DNA of 64,000 nucleotides from Quercus robur (taxonomy: Eukaryota; Streptophyta; Magnoliopsida; Fagales; Fagaceae). A program made the translations under genes and the position numbers. Below the pieces are notes generated by a model. It did no database searches and was not told the origin of the DNA. It saw nothing but the letters and a program-made list of their open reading frames with translations. Of this stretch, positions 46,183 to 59,500 are shown in pieces; position 1 is the first letter of the stretch; the number at the start of each line of letters is the position of its first letter. The stretch lies in NCBI RefSeq assembly GCF_932294415.1, contig NC_065536.1, positions 3,916,974-3,980,973 of the forward strand. Reading direction: 5' to 3'.

Positions 46183-46201
46183 GGGGGGGGGGGGGGGGGG
46201 G
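46183..46201 (+). repeat. Run of 19 guanines
   Basis: GTG then G19 then TGGTGGTTG. An uninterrupted G run this long can form G-quadruplexes and is prone to length error. Confidence 0.85.
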
Positions 46202-46261
46202 TGGTGGTTGAGAGACAGGTCAGAGAGCGCGATACGTGGATGACGCAATCAACGTCAGGAG

Positions 46262-47367
46262 AGGGGTCTTGTCAATTTGTCACCTATTGATAGTGTGACA
46301 AGACTCGTGACGTTAGAAAGACCCTTCTGAGTTAACAATCAATCCTCCCTTCTCTTTCGCATTACTTTTTTTTTTTAATTTAAAATTTTATAATAAATTA
46401 GGATATTTAATTTTTTTTTTAAATACTGAAATATATATATATATATATATATGAATGCAAAAAAAAAAAAAATATATATATATATATATTTAATAAGTGT
46501 TACACCCTACTCACATGTGATGATGAACCTTACAAATGTGGGAAGTATACATGATTGAAATATTACATATTACTATTACAACTAATACTTGATCAAAGTA
46601 TAGGTTTTTAAAAGTGATTTTTTTTTTTCCTTTTTCAATTTCAATAATCTAAAAACATAAGTCAAATACTTCTTCTCTTTGGGTCTATTTATTTTAACTA
46701 AAAATTTCTAATTATTTTCATTTGGCTCATTTTTCTTAATAAATACTACTATATTTTTGCATAGTTTAGTTTATAACAAAAAATCAAAAATAAATAAATA
46801 AAGAACTCGTCCACATGGAGCAATATATTTAAAATAAAATAAAAATGATTTTTTTTTTTTAATAATTTATGTGAATACTGAACTTATATTAAACTTCAAA
46901 CCAAAAGAGATACATCATGGATTAAAGTTTGCTCAAGAAAGCAAGAACTATCTTCCATCCAAATTTCAAAATCAACAATGGCTAAAGCATGTTTGGTTAA
47001 TAAATGGGCTGGTCTATTACCTTGTCTCTTAATTTACACATGTATTGCTATCCATAGTTTGAAAGAGGAAAAAAAAAAAAAAAACTGATTATAACTCCAA
47101 TCAAATTTAATATACTTAATAAAAAAATTTATAATACAATGCATAAACATTTTTTTACTTGAATAATAAGTTCACTAACACATACAAATAAAGCAACATT
47201 GTAAGTTCCAATTAATTCAACTAATAAAGTATCTTGCGTTTGAATAAAAGATTTGAACTTCAAACCTTGCTTATTCCATAAAAGTTAAAACCAATTAATA
47301 TCTTAACTTTTTTTAAAAAGAAGATCAACATATATTTATTCAATCGGCTATATTAATATCTTAACTT
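46262..47367. other. AT-rich intergenic DNA
   Basis: Two (AT)n tracts near 46432-46452 and 46471-46488 and several poly-A/T runs. No gene. Confidence 0.55.
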
Positions 47368-47499
47368 AGAAATAAAGATTAATATATATTTAGATATGAG
47401 CAAAAATTAGACATTTAATTTAGAATATATATATAGATTCTAAATTAAATGTCTAATTTTTTTTCTATATGTCCTATCTAAATATATATTAATTTTTGT
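47368..47499. repeat. Long AT-rich palindrome (hairpin)
   Basis: The inner arms ATTAGACATTTAATTTAGAA (47406 on) and TTCTAAATTAAATGTCTAAT (to about 47457) are perfect inverted repeats around an (AT)n loop. Outer arms ATTAATATATATTTAGATA and TATCTAAATATATATTAAT flank them. About 130 bases in all; probably a small fold-back element. Confidence 0.8.
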
Positions 47500-48380
47500 G
47501 CTAAGTGAGTTATTTAGAGTAAGATGAGAGGTTGACTTTTTTTGAAATTTCACTAAAGGAATTTACTTCACGTTGAAAACTAAGGGGTCCAATATAATTG
47601 CCATTATCATGCTGCCCAAAAGCCGAGGATGAATTAGAAGAAAAAAATGCATCATTTTTATGGACCGAATCCTTTACTTTTGTTTGGTGAGTCTAAGACT
47701 CTTAGTAACATATTAGAATTCAAATTTAATCAAAATTAGTTTCTAATTGAATTATAATTTTTTGTCATGTGTTTAAATAATTAAAAAACTAAAAAAAACA
47801 ATTTTGGTGCCAAATGACCCCATTTGTAATGCTCAGAGTAAAAACTGAGAGGCCACCTTATTACCACCACTAATAAATATTTTCATATTGTGCAAAAACA
47901 CAAACATGAATTACAAACTAATTATCTTTATATATTAAGAAGATTCAAAAAGTTAGTTATTCTTTAATAAAATGTCAAAAATACCCCTAAGTTAATTAGA
48001 TAATCCCTTATTCTTAAAAAAATTAAAAAAATAGGGCTAAAATTGTAATTAAAAAAAATTAAAAAAAAAAACTACCAGATAAATTTTTTTCCTAAAAATT
48101 AATACACTCTCTATTTAAATAGATTTCACATTAAATTTTAATTTCTTAAAAATCTCTTCCTATATAACCTTACTAATATAGTAGTAGATAAATTTAAATT
48201 GAAAAATTATATTAAACTCAAAAAAAAAAAAAAAACCTCATCGTACGTGTGTGTGTGTGTGAGAGACGAGACTAGTTATAATGTAAAACATTTGGGGATA
48301 TTGGGCTTTTGCCCGTATTTTACAAAAATAACAGCAATATGTCTATGTTTTGAAACTATTTATGTCTGTGTCTCTGTTTT
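47500..48380. other. AT-rich intergenic DNA
   Basis: Poly-A runs and a short (GT)n run near 48248-48261. No gene; the frame 48199-48462 is low-complexity. Confidence 0.5.
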
Positions 48381-48381
48381 G

Positions 48382-48593
48382 AAACTCGATTTTAACAAAA
48401 TTGAGTTACAAGTAGAACTCAACATTAGCAATGTCGAATTTTATGCATATTTTGCCACTTAATTTTTTTTTTTTTTTAAATTAGGTGAGACTTGATTTTA
48501 GCAAAATTGAGTTTCAATTAAAAATTTACATATAACTTGATTTTGAAAATATCGAGTTTTATACCAAACTCGATTTTGTTAAAATCGAGTTTC
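48382..48593. repeat. Cluster of short palindromes around AACTCGATTTT
   Basis: Four related inverted-repeat units within 212 bases: AACTCGATTTTAACAAAATT (48382), TTGATTTTAGCAAAATTGAG (48492), ACTTGATTTTGAAAATATCG (48536) and AACTCGATTTTGTTAAAATC plus GAGTT (48568). Confidence 0.65.
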
Positions 48594-48779
48594 ATAAATA
48601 AGAACACGAATTTAAATAGTTTCAAAATAGAAATATATTACTATTATTTACTTATTTTTGCAAAATAAAGACAAAAGTCCAATGTCCCCTAAAACAATCT
48701 ACATAAGTTAAAAATATATTTTATCTATAAATAAAGGCAACACCCGAATTAAAATATATTTTATATTTGTTAATTTGAT

Positions 48780-48990
48780 GGGTTGGAGCCGACGTGAGTG
48801 GGGGGATGATGACGTAGGGGACAGATCAGACGGGGGGTGAAAGGGACTTGTTTGGCTTTACTTGGGTCCTGTGGGCTGAGCTGGGCCTTTTTAGACACAT
48901 CGACAGCATCGCGCGCGATGCGCGGGAGCTTATTTCTGTAATATAAAAAGCCCCCACTCGACTCGAACTCAACTCCCACATATGACATTG
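48780..48990. promoter_or_regulatory. Local GC-rich island with TATA-like box and GC palindrome
   Basis: It stands out from the AT-rich surroundings: a perfect palindrome CATCGCGCGCGATG at about 48907-48920, then AATATAAAAAGCCC at 48939 and ACTCGACTCGAACTC. On the plus strand the layout looks like a core promoter, but no coding exon with splice support was found downstream within 1 kb. Possibly an unannotated transcript or an element end. Confidence 0.3.
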
Positions 48991-50580
48991 ATGATGATGT
49001 TCATGATGATGATGCATTGATGATAAAATTGAATTCATGAAAATGATACATATGTCCCCCAAAATCTTCGTACTTTTATGGGCCCCACTTTTGCTGCAGG
49101 GAATCAAACTCCTTCCTACGCATGTTTTTGATTGATTTCCTTATACCTACACTATAGTGACTTTGATATTATGCCCCTTTTCACTTTTTTTTTTTTTTGG
49201 GTATATTTATTTCATTCTTTAAAGTAATTTTGAGTGAATATTTTACTATTTACATAATAATTAAATCACTTGAACTTCATAAAAGGGAAATATTTACATT
49301 CAATTTGGAGGAAAATTCATCCAACTCATTAGGGGTGTGTGTCGGTATGTACAATTGGTTTCGAGAAGAGTTTTAAGGCTATGTTACAAGGGTCAATTTA
49401 TATAAGGTCGAATCATCGTCGTACTGCTTATCATTAATATGGTGATTGTGATTTGCGATTTGGTAGTCAGTTTTTGATACGAAATATCCCAAGCATCAAG
49501 ATCTTATCCAAGATAGATGTACCACATGCAGTGGCCCATGACAATCAAAGAGAGATGGTACAAATTCCTCAACAAAAAAAAAAGAAAAAAGAAAAAAGAA
49601 AAAAGAAGGAGATGGTACAAGCATGTTTTTTTGTGTGGATTAATTCTACACCTCCAAATTCAAACATATATGTTTCAATATAAAATGTGAGGAGTGGGTA
49701 AGTTTTCAATATTAGAAAAATAAGTAAAGTCTAGATTAATTCTAGAACCTCCAGAGAACTTGATATTACATAAAAATATTAATAGTATATAAGTATTAAA
49801 ATAAATATTAAAATTTTATGTAATTGTATGATACCTTACTTGTATCGGTCTAATAAAATTACATATGGTGGTAATTTTGTTACATTCAGGGGTAACAAAT
49901 GTCATAAATAACCTTCTCCCCTCTCCTCGTGTTTGTGTGTGTTAAAAATACTTAGTATTTAAAAAAAATGTCATAAATAAGATAATGTCTACATGAAAGC
50001 TAATGGTAAGTTTCATTATGTGACAATTCATATGAGCATCCACATATATTTAATTGTATGATTCATCAAATAGGTTATTTGATTATAATAATTGTGCATG
50101 ATCCTTTAATTGTCTCATATTGGGATGAAGGAAAGCACTATTTATAATGCATGAATAACTCCTTTTAATGCATTAATTTTAATTCATGATGATCAAGGTT
50201 CATTTTTTCTCTTTTAAATTATTCTTTTCAAGTTTCTATCATCTAATTCATGGAATTAATTAAAATACAATTTAATTATTTGAGTTTTATTTATGAAACT
50301 TGGCTAATTTTTGAAAGAGTGTGAATTGATTGAGTTCAAATTAGGTTTTTATATATTACATGAAAAATTATCTTTATATCTTAAAGGGCAACATTTAATC
50401 CAAATATGTTATAATACAATCATAATAACTAGTGTGTAATCTCGTGCATATGCACGGCTACAATTAAAATCATCACAATTACATGATTCAAATTATACTT
50501 TGTATTAACTTACACATTTTTTAAAACATACATTTTTAAAATACGTTATGGTTTCTTACATATATATATATATATATATA
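48991..50580. other. Intergenic, no gene recognised
   Basis: GATGAT repeats at 48987-49023, an A/G-rich run at 49576-49608, otherwise AT-rich. Confidence 0.5.
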
Positions 50581-50825
50581 TAATTTAGAATTTAATTGGA
50601 TTTAGTCTCTTCGGTTTTTGTACCCAATAATTTACCTATCACAAAAATTAAAAAAATTAGATAGACATGTGGCACGAAATTGAACTTCAATTGAAATTCA
50701 ATTTAGAATTTAATTGGATTTGGACTCTTCGATTTTTACATTCAATAATTCACTTTGTACCAAAAAAAAAAAATTAGATGGGACTTGTGGTGCAAAATTG
50801 AGAATCCAATTAAAATCTAACTTGA
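50581..50825 (+). repeat. Tandem duplication, about 120-base unit, two copies
   Basis: AATTTAGAATTTAATTGGAT starts both copies (50582 and 50701). Both continue with CTCTTCG(G/A)TTTTT, CAATAATT, and AAAATTAGAT(A/G)G with AAATTGA. Clear substitutions between copies. A GA run (about 50854-50885) follows. Confidence 0.75.
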
Positions 50826-50843
50826 TTTTCTTTGAGTTTTGGC

Positions 50844-50885
<42 letters not shown>

Positions 50886-50889
<4 letters not shown>

Positions 50890-52100
50890 TAAACCCTTAT
50901 TTCTTTTTTTAAAAATGTCTTAAAACCCTTGTTAAGAGGGTGAAATTTTGAGAAGTCTTCCAATTTCCTGCTTTAGAAAAACTTCTTTATGCAAAGTATC
51001 ACTAAACGAAATTCAGCTGTTGAAATTTCTTGGCATTTTGAGTAAAGATAAAGTGGTAGAATTGATTCTTATCCACTTAAATAGAGTTCACCTACAATGG
51101 AAAATACATACATCATTGCAAGTAATTGCCAAATTGATTTTGTATGTAGATCAATGGAGGCACTTTCCTCAAAAGATACAATCAGTAAGACATTGACATG
51201 ATGTGTCTGTTTGAAAATTTAAGGTAATAAGTTATACCAACCAGAGACTTGAGACTAAAGCCAACTTAATTGAAAAGGTACACTAGCCGTCCAGATGCTA
51301 GCTAGTAATTGCGAAATTGTTATGAATGAAAGTCTAAGAAAAATTGTTGTTTTTTCCACTCTTAAACGTAGAAGTGGAGCCTACAATTTATTTTCCATTT
51401 CTCACGTGGATTCCAAAGAAACATATGCACATGGGTAACAAACATGATGAAACGTCTAAACCTAAGCTATGAACAACCTTCATATGCTATATATAGATTA
51501 CTGCAGAGTGTAGTAGGACCAAAATTATGGGAAAATAACAAATCCCATATTTTCCTATGCCACACAAATCTTTGTTGGAAAATCCCTGTCTGAAAATGAT
51601 AAAACTTTAGTACAATTTCTTGAGTGCATTGACTAATGAATTACAGAGTTAAATTTAGTTTTTCTTGCGGGAATATAACCATCTTTAGTATTTAAATTGA
51701 TCAATACAAACACACGGTTTAATATAATTAAGAAACCTAATATACAACATCTAAAGAATTGTAGCTAAATTTTACTTGTTTGGAAAAATCAGTGTCAAAA
51801 CCTAAATGTGAAGTTCAACTTTAAGGATAATCTTTAGATTTCATTAATTGAAAAAGAAGGTAATAAAATTAGATTAAACTTACCTCGAGAAAGGAAGTCT
51901 TTAACTGTTAATATTACATTTATCAACCAAACATCTAGGCTGATGGTTGACATAAGGCACCAACTAACTTACCTAACTATGAAAGCTTGAAACTGAAACC
52001 ATTAATAGATTTAGAAAAGAACAATTCTATATAGAATTTACAAAATTTTATTATAATATAAGGACCAAGTGGTCCATCCTGCTATGGAATTCTGTTGTGT
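50886..52100. other. Downstream intergenic region of the kelch gene
   Basis: The plus frame 50948-51196 has no supporting evidence. The part next to 52101 probably holds the kelch 3' UTR. Confidence 0.4.
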
Positions 52101-55100
52101 TTATGATCTGCCATGACCACTTCCAGGTCCACCAAGTGTTAGAACTACACCTTGGAGATCACTTCTGAGCTTTGGCTCTTTGGCTGAAGATGGGGCAGTT
52201 CTAATGACTGGAAATGGTCGAGTCACTTGAGCTTGCCGGAAGCTCTGACTGGACTCTGGCATGGTATTGTACTTGATTGGCTGTGGGGAAGGCCTGAAGG
52301 TTTCCACATGAGTTGAGTTTGGGAATGGTTGGCCAACTGCTATCTGGCTAGCCAGAGGTGAAGTATTTTGTGCAAGAATTGGCCCTCTTGAAACAACTCC
52401 TGGCGCCTGGTTAATTAGTCAAGTTGCATAAAGAATTTTGGTAAATTGCACAAATGAAAGTTTGGTACTTTAATAAGTTAAGCTGCATAAAGAACTCGGG
52501 TACTTGGCACAAATTAAAGTTTGGTACAAAGAATCGAAGTTTTTGACACTTACCGGGGCAAACAAGACCCCTCTAAAAACTTTTCCATTAACAGTAGCAG
52601 TCATCAGCAGTCCTGAATCAAAGGCTCCATCAACTTTACCTCGGACCTCAGCACCAATCTAAGGAGTGAAAAGAAAGAGTCAATGGCATGAACTAATGGG
52701 AATGGTTTACATAAACCAAGGCAGTGCATATTCAGAATGTGCAAGTTTATACACTTACAAGGTTTTGAATAGGTCCTCCCTCCAATGATTTCTGTTCCAC
52801 TGCTGAGTATTGAGCTCCTTGTCTACCTGTATGAACGACATGAAGAAACTGCTCCGATTTTGGCTGGTTTTGATGTTCTCTTAGAAATTGAATATCCAAT
52901 GGAGATCTTTGGGCAATGTTTCTGAGCTCTTTCTGCTTACTTGCAAGGCTGTTGTTAGATTGGCAATTGCTTGGAATTTTCTTAAACAAATGAAATCCTT
53001 GAGAGCCTGAGATGGAATCAGCAGATTTCTTAAGTGGGGTCTGTTCTTGATCAGATTGTGAGGGAGATGAATGCTGGGAAAGTGAAAGAGAATGTTCTTC
53101 TTGTTCTGATTCAACCTCCCACGCCTTTGAACTCGCAGTTCTTCTTCTCTTTGGATGCAATGTATCTACAAGATAATTAACAAAATTTGTCATTTTAAAA
53201 ATCTCCATGCCTAGTCAAGGCAGACACATTGTTTTTCAAAACCAACCTGAACTGAACCGCAAAGATTGCTTTGTTTCTGATTCTGGTTCATAAGTGCCCT
53301 TTCTTACTACTTCAACATTATTCCCCATGAGCACAGTTTTCTGCTCCAAAGCATATTGATAAGCTTCTCTGTTTTTATTAAAAGTATAATGAGCAAGAGA
53401 GTAAATTTATTCAAATCCATAATAAATTTTGTACCAAGTTATTTTCGTCTTCTCTTGGGAACCGTCTCTTTTCTTGATTCCAATGGTTTCCAAACATTTT
53501 GCACATGGAAATATTGTATCGGCCATTGGGGTGTTCTGCACCAAGCTGCAAGACCAACAATTCATTGAGAGGACGCTCATCCTCCCCACACCTGCAAATT
53601 GAATACTGAGTTTTCAGGACATTATGCATAAACATTAAGCTAAAACACTGATGTGGGAACTTACCCTCCATAAATGGCAACGTCCGAGTCTGTGACAACA
53701 GCTGTATGAGAAAAGCGCCCTTGTGGTTGATGGCCACATATATCAAGCTGAGTCCATGAACATGTGCTCACATCTAGGATCCAAACATCATTGTAATAAT
53801 GTTTGTCACCAACCCCTCCAATGACATAGATCTGCAAGTCATTAAGAACTCAGTGACTTGATATTTTTTTCAGAAACTATGTGGAAAGTGAGATTTTGAA
53901 TAATGTTAATGAAGTCACTCTATGTAATACTATTCTTACCATTCCACAACACGAGGTGGAGTGGTCACCAAAAATGAATGAAAATTTTGGACTAAAATTA
54001 ACTAGAGAAGAGTTGAGTCTCATTTCCTTAACTATGTAAAACTAAATGGAATGAATTCAATTCTATGCAGTGTCTGCATGCTCCATATTAGTAATATAAC
54101 TTGCCTTTGTCCCAATATTTACAGCAGCATGCCCTGCTCTAACGCCTGGCGAAGATCCTTGAACAGCCAACTGATGAGAAAAATGAATCAATTGTGAGAT
54201 TAATTCCATTTTTCACAACCTATATATTCAAAACTTACAGGAATTTAAAGCATTTTCTCAATCAGATTAATACTGAAAATATGTAATAAGGATAAGGGGA
54301 AGCTCATACCTTTGACCAAGTCAGTGTGTCCATATCAAGCATATCAACATCGCCATGATATCGATCACCACGGTCCCCACCATAAACGAAAAGCTTGTTA
54401 CCAATTGCAAGAGCACTGTGACTGTCTCTAGGGACGGGTACATCACCCTTCACCTCAGGAGAAGTCCATCTCATATTCTTAAGGTCCAGAACATGTAAAT
54501 CATTCAAGTAATTTGCTTCACCTTCACCACTACCTCCAAAGATAACCATCTTATCATCCCCGACAAGTGTGGCTGTGTGACTTTCACGCGGGGATGGTGG
54601 CGTCCCTTTACATTCAGGCCGTATCCACTCTTTTGTCCCAAGATCCAATACATGAAGATCATTTACCTTCTTAGAACCATTTGTACCACCAAACACTATC
54701 ATCCTGTGCCCCACAAGAACAGCACTGTGGCTATCTCTTGGGCCAGGCCCTTGACTAGTGGTTACAAAAGTGTTCCAAACCATTGTATCCAGATTTAACA
54801 CAAGAACATCACTAAAATGCAAACCCCCACAACATCCCTGAAATGGTTAAGTCAGAGTACATCAAAATCTTGATAAGAGGATCCAACTCTAGAAGGTGTC
54901 AACTTGACCAGATAACATCAATTTTGGTAAAATAAATCTTGCAGACAGAGATGTGTGTTCAGTAAAAGCCAAGCTAGGCATAGTTTTCATACTTTGCAAA
55001 TGATCCCAAAGAGAATAGCTAAATGTTGAGGGCATCTACAACAACAACAGCTATCAAGCCTTAGTCCCAAAATTTTGGGGGTTGGCTCTGGATCCTCAAT

Positions 55101-56316
55101 AGACTAATCAAGGTTGGCTACATGTATTCTTAAAGGATTAAAAAAAAAAATCAGAAAAAAAAAAAAAAACTAACACAGTAGTATCCTTCAAACAAAGATC
55201 TGAAGGAAGAAAGCTGAAGTGCTTTGCCCAGGTTTTTTTTTTCTTTGAATAAGACAAATTATTGTAACCTTTAAGTTATTGTGGTCATTGTTGGCTAGTA
55301 CTAACACAAACCACCAGAGGAAATATTTATCATTTCCGAAAAGAAATTGTAGTAGTGTATGAAGGAAATAATTTAATCAAACTAGTAAAACCTCTCTTGT
55401 CACCTTATTATCTTCTTAAAATCTGTCCCTCTCGAGTAAATTTGAAAGGGGAAATCAAAAGAGTATTAGCAGGAAAAGTTTAATATAGGTACTCTCCCTT
55501 GAACAAATTGTTCAGAATGAGATATCAAACTTTTAATATGCACTAATTATGATCTCAAAAATCAGGAAAATTGTTAAAATACATAATTAATCTCATGTGC
55601 AAATATTACAAGATTTGCAGGAAAATATGCAGAAGGAAAAATGAAAAAGAAAAAGTAAAAAGATAGAGAAAAATTAAAAAATAAATAGAAAATGAAATGC
55701 ATATCTATATCAAGAAAGCAGGAAGATAATTGTCATCCTACAACATAACTATCCTACTAATTAGAGAAACTAAAAACCACTTCAGAAAACATTCTCCAAC
55801 AAGAAACAAAAGAAGATAAATTTAGGAATGAAAAGAATCCGGGATAGAAAGTGTATGTCTAATTAGCCCAAGTTAGCTATGTTGCCAAATACAAGATAAA
55901 AGAGAGTAGAAGTATTAAACCAAAAATATAATTAAATAACCGCAAAACATGGAAAAAGAAAAGAAAAGAAAAAAATTACTACTACTGCTGATAGCAGAAC
56001 AACTATTCAAAGAAAACCATTTCTGCATTTTCCATAGAAGTAAAATTAGTAGAGGCAACCCAAAAACCATAATTAAAGAATACAAATTCACAAACTACTT
56101 CATGGAACACACAGATATTAGGTTAAATTGAAGGAAGAGTTTTTAGTTTTCACTTGTACAAGAAAAGTATACAACTATACATACCCCAAAAACATAAACA
56201 ACTCCATGAGAACAGCAAGCTGAGTGCCCCCATCTCTCAGAAGGATTGAATCCCAAGACCTTTGGATAGAGCCACATTGCCTTCTTCTTTGCAACTTCAC
56301 CTCCAAGAGACCCCAT
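52101..56316 (-). CDS. Kelch-repeat protein, nine exons, complete
   Basis: Exons: 56316-56185, 54837-54310, 54170-54105, 53831-53665, 53591-53435, 53340-53247, 53165-52759, 52658-52554, 52406-52101. Phases agree throughout, 1962 bases, 653 aa. The N-terminal half has six kelch blades ending in patterns such as GGTNGSKKVNDLHVLD, GGSGEGEANYLNDLHVLD, GGDRGDRYHGDVDMLD and GGVGDKHYYNDVWILD, a galactose-oxidase-like beta-propeller for protein binding. The C-terminal half has a basic RRR motif, Ser/Gln-rich disordered sequence and a conserved end (KLRSDLQGVVLTLGGPG). No F-box, BTB, phosphatase or ACB domain. The intron after exon 3 uses a GC donor (AAAG/GCAAGT); the others are GT-AG. Exon 6 start was set by frame; an upstream AG is out of frame. 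A second in-frame ATG lies 6 bases 5' (56322). The molecular partner is unknown. Confidence 0.93.
54838..56184 (-). other. First intron of the kelch gene
   Basis: 1347 bases, GT-AG, AT-rich with poly-A runs. The plus frame 55949-56131 inside it is low-complexity and not a gene. Confidence 0.85.
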
Positions 56317-56322
56317 TATCAT

Positions 56323-56420
56323 ACACACAGTCAGTCAGACACACACTTTCTCTCTCTCTTTCTCTCTTTCTTTCTGAGCTCAACTTTAAAGTATTACTTC
56401 AAAACAGTGCTTGACAAAGA
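56323..56420 (-). promoter_or_regulatory. Leader of the kelch gene with a GA-rich tract
   Basis: On the minus strand the leader has GAAAGAGAGAAAGAGAGAGA at about 56372-56345 close to the ATG, a frequent plant leader feature. No TATA box assigned. Confidence 0.45.
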
Positions 56421-56599
56421 TGAAGAAACAGGTGAGAGGAGCAATAAAGGGTCAAAAGAGGACATGAACAAGCCAAGTGATATATCAACTATCAGTGTCA
56501 ATGGACATGAAAAGATGGGCGCTTTCAAGTCCAAATCACTGTGGCAACCAACAACAACAGAAGGTTGTGGTGAAAAGAACATTTCTCTCCATATTTAAT

Positions 56600-59500
56600 T
56601 CTTCTTATAATACTCATTAAAGGAAAATAAATAAATAAATAAAAAGTACTTCTTGGATATTAAAGCTTAAACATAGTACTTAGAAAGTAGAAACACGGAC
56701 ACTTCATGGCTGGATAAGTTTGAACAATGGCTTCGAAGAATGGACAAAATTGAAAGTGATCTGTTTTGTTTTTTATTTAATTTTTTACCACAAGTGGGGA
56801 GGAGGCTTAAAGTTTAAACCCAAATAAGTCTAGCATAATTTTTTTTTTTTTCACTATTTATTAAAGTAATATATATTTTGATAAGTATTAAAGTAATATA
56901 TTGTGAGTAATAAAAAAAAAAAGTAATGTCAATGATAAATATGTGTAAAAGTATATGTTTAACTTATTATATCAACAATTTGTGAATAAAGTTGTGTGCA
57001 AAGTAAAGTTCAAGCTCTAAGAGAGGCCATATGATGCTAATGAGTTATAAAGCTCTTTTACCATTAGGTACAACAATTAGTTTTTTAATTAAATTCAAAT
57101 ATATAATTTTTTATTAAAAAAATAAACATGGTTAATATTTTCAAAGAAAAGTTTCTTGGGTTTGTTTCTGACAAGTAAAATTTATAAATAATCGATTCTA
57201 ACCATCAGAATCAATAATTGTGAAATTTAAGGGTATTCACTCTTAATAGGGTAAAAAATTTAAACGCATGACTACATTGATCAATACAATATAAAATAAT
57301 ACTTTTTTTTTTTCAAAAACAAATAGACTAGAAAACCTAACACATACTTAAGTTTTGTACCTATAAAAATATTTATTATTGATGTTAAAATAAGGGCATG
57401 TAGTGGTGTGTATATGAGAGAGAGGGAGAGAGTTTTTTAAGGTTTATTGTTTATTAATAGTTTCTTTACTTTTCACATTTGTCTAACTGAAAATGATGGA
57501 GTGTGGGGGCATTGGGTTGTGGGAAATGATGAAGAAGGTGTTTTGGGGTTATGATAAGAGATTTTTTGACAGCATAGTTTAGAGGGTGAGGGGTGCTATC
57601 CTTTCTCGTTTTTAAAACTCACACATGGTTTTCCTTTCTTTGTTAATATGATATTGGGATTGATGGAAGGGTAGAGAGAGAGAGTTTCTCTCTTCCTCTC
57701 TCTCTCTCTCTCTCTCTCTTCTTTCTTTTTCTCACCCAATTTTCAAGGTAGGTTATTGATGTGGATCTAGAAATGTCTCTTCTCAAGGGTCCTTAGGGAA
57801 GTGTGGGGCTTTGTGTTGTGGAAATTCTTTTTAGTTTTGGGAAATGGGATGGTGTTGTTTACCTCAAAAGGTTGGGTGTTTTCTTGAAAGGTAATCTCAC
57901 TCACAGCTTCTCTCCTCATGAGAAATTGATAATCTGAGATTATAGAATGAGATTTGCTCTAAACTTTTCCAATGTTATCTGTGGGACTGTAGACTCTGCA
58001 CTAGGCTTGAATTAGATATAAATAAAGGTAAGAACACGAGCCAAGTCTAGAATTGGTACGTATATGTGAGATTTCATTTTAAGAACATTATTTACAAGTA
58101 CAACCATGACATTGAAGAGCTTTAATAATAGCTAGCTTGAGTATCCATTTCATTTCTTCGATCAAAAGGCTGCATTATTAAACACCAATCCATTTCAATT
58201 GAGTAAAATAAAGCTTTATTTAGCCAAATATGTAGCATCCTTCTGCCAACAATATGATATATGGGTACCCTCCAAATTCTAGCTACAAGTCTTGGTACTT
58301 GGTTCATGTCCAATGTGGTTCACTACAACCTCAAAATATCAGTTAAAAAAAAAGACTATAGTCTCAAATCTTTTTGGATTGATTTTTTAAAATGAATTTA
58401 TTCAGACGTATCTATTTTTCCATTTTATTTTCACTTACTTATTTCAATATTTTTATTTAAACTATAACTATTTTCATATTATTATTAATTATAGAAAAAA
58501 TTGAATGAATAATATTTGATAGTTTTGGATTCCAAACCTATCGTAAAAGAAGTATTAATTCTAACACTAGGAATTATATGATCACTTTTTTCCCCCCCAA
58601 AAAAAAGGATCATTTGATACTACCCTACTTGAGGGTAACCATTATAGTTATCTATTTGAAATTCTTATACCTAATGAGTAATGAGTCTGTAAGAAAATAA
58701 AATATCATAGACATTTCCTCATATGGGTTGAATCATAACCTAAATTTAACCCAAACAGACAAACCACCAATATCCTATAAACACAAGAGTAATGTTAAAG
58801 CACAATTTTTTTTTTTTTTTTCATAATGATATATTGTGTTTTAAATAGCATCACTTCATATATATAGAGCCATACGATTTTATTAGTATCATTCTATTCC
58901 ACTTAATAATTATAAAAAAATGATCATTTTTATTTCTAAATCTTGTTATTAACTTATTGGAAGAAGATAGCTAAAAATAACATTAATAGAATTAACAAAA
59001 AATGACATGTCAAATAAGAAATTGAAAATAAATATAACTTCGAGATAGAATATAATTAGAAAAATAAAAACCTAGCTACCTTAATTGCTCTATTGAGTAT
59101 TTATAATTAACTTCAAAACCACTTGCAAAGGGGCTCTAATAGTTCGAAGCCCTCCAACTTTTCACCTTGGGAGTTCAAGCTTTAGCGTTTTCCATTAATT
59201 ACACAAATTTTAATAGGATTCAAATGGGTAGGAACCATGAGTCCAAATTTGTGAGATTGATACTTAGTATTGTTGTGTATTTCTTTTTTTTTTTTTTTTT
59301 TTTGAAATAAATAGCAAATCTTTGGTGTGAATTTATCGAGCACACGCCATGAGAGGGTTATGATAAAATTATCGTTATAGATACAAGTATTACTACTCGA
59401 TCCGCTCAATTACATGGCTTGGCGTATGAAAACAAAGAAAACTTGAACACTTGTATCTGCAAAGCTGAGTCCATCATTATGGTACCTAGTACCTAGTAAC

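Noticed and set aside
50948..51196. 82 aa plus-strand frame as a small gene
   Set aside because: No splice, homology or composition support; ordinary chance length in this region.
57480..57900. Possible leader exon of a plus-strand gene
   Set aside because: Has a CT-rich tract and a CAAG/GTAGG site but no coding exon follows; too weak to call.
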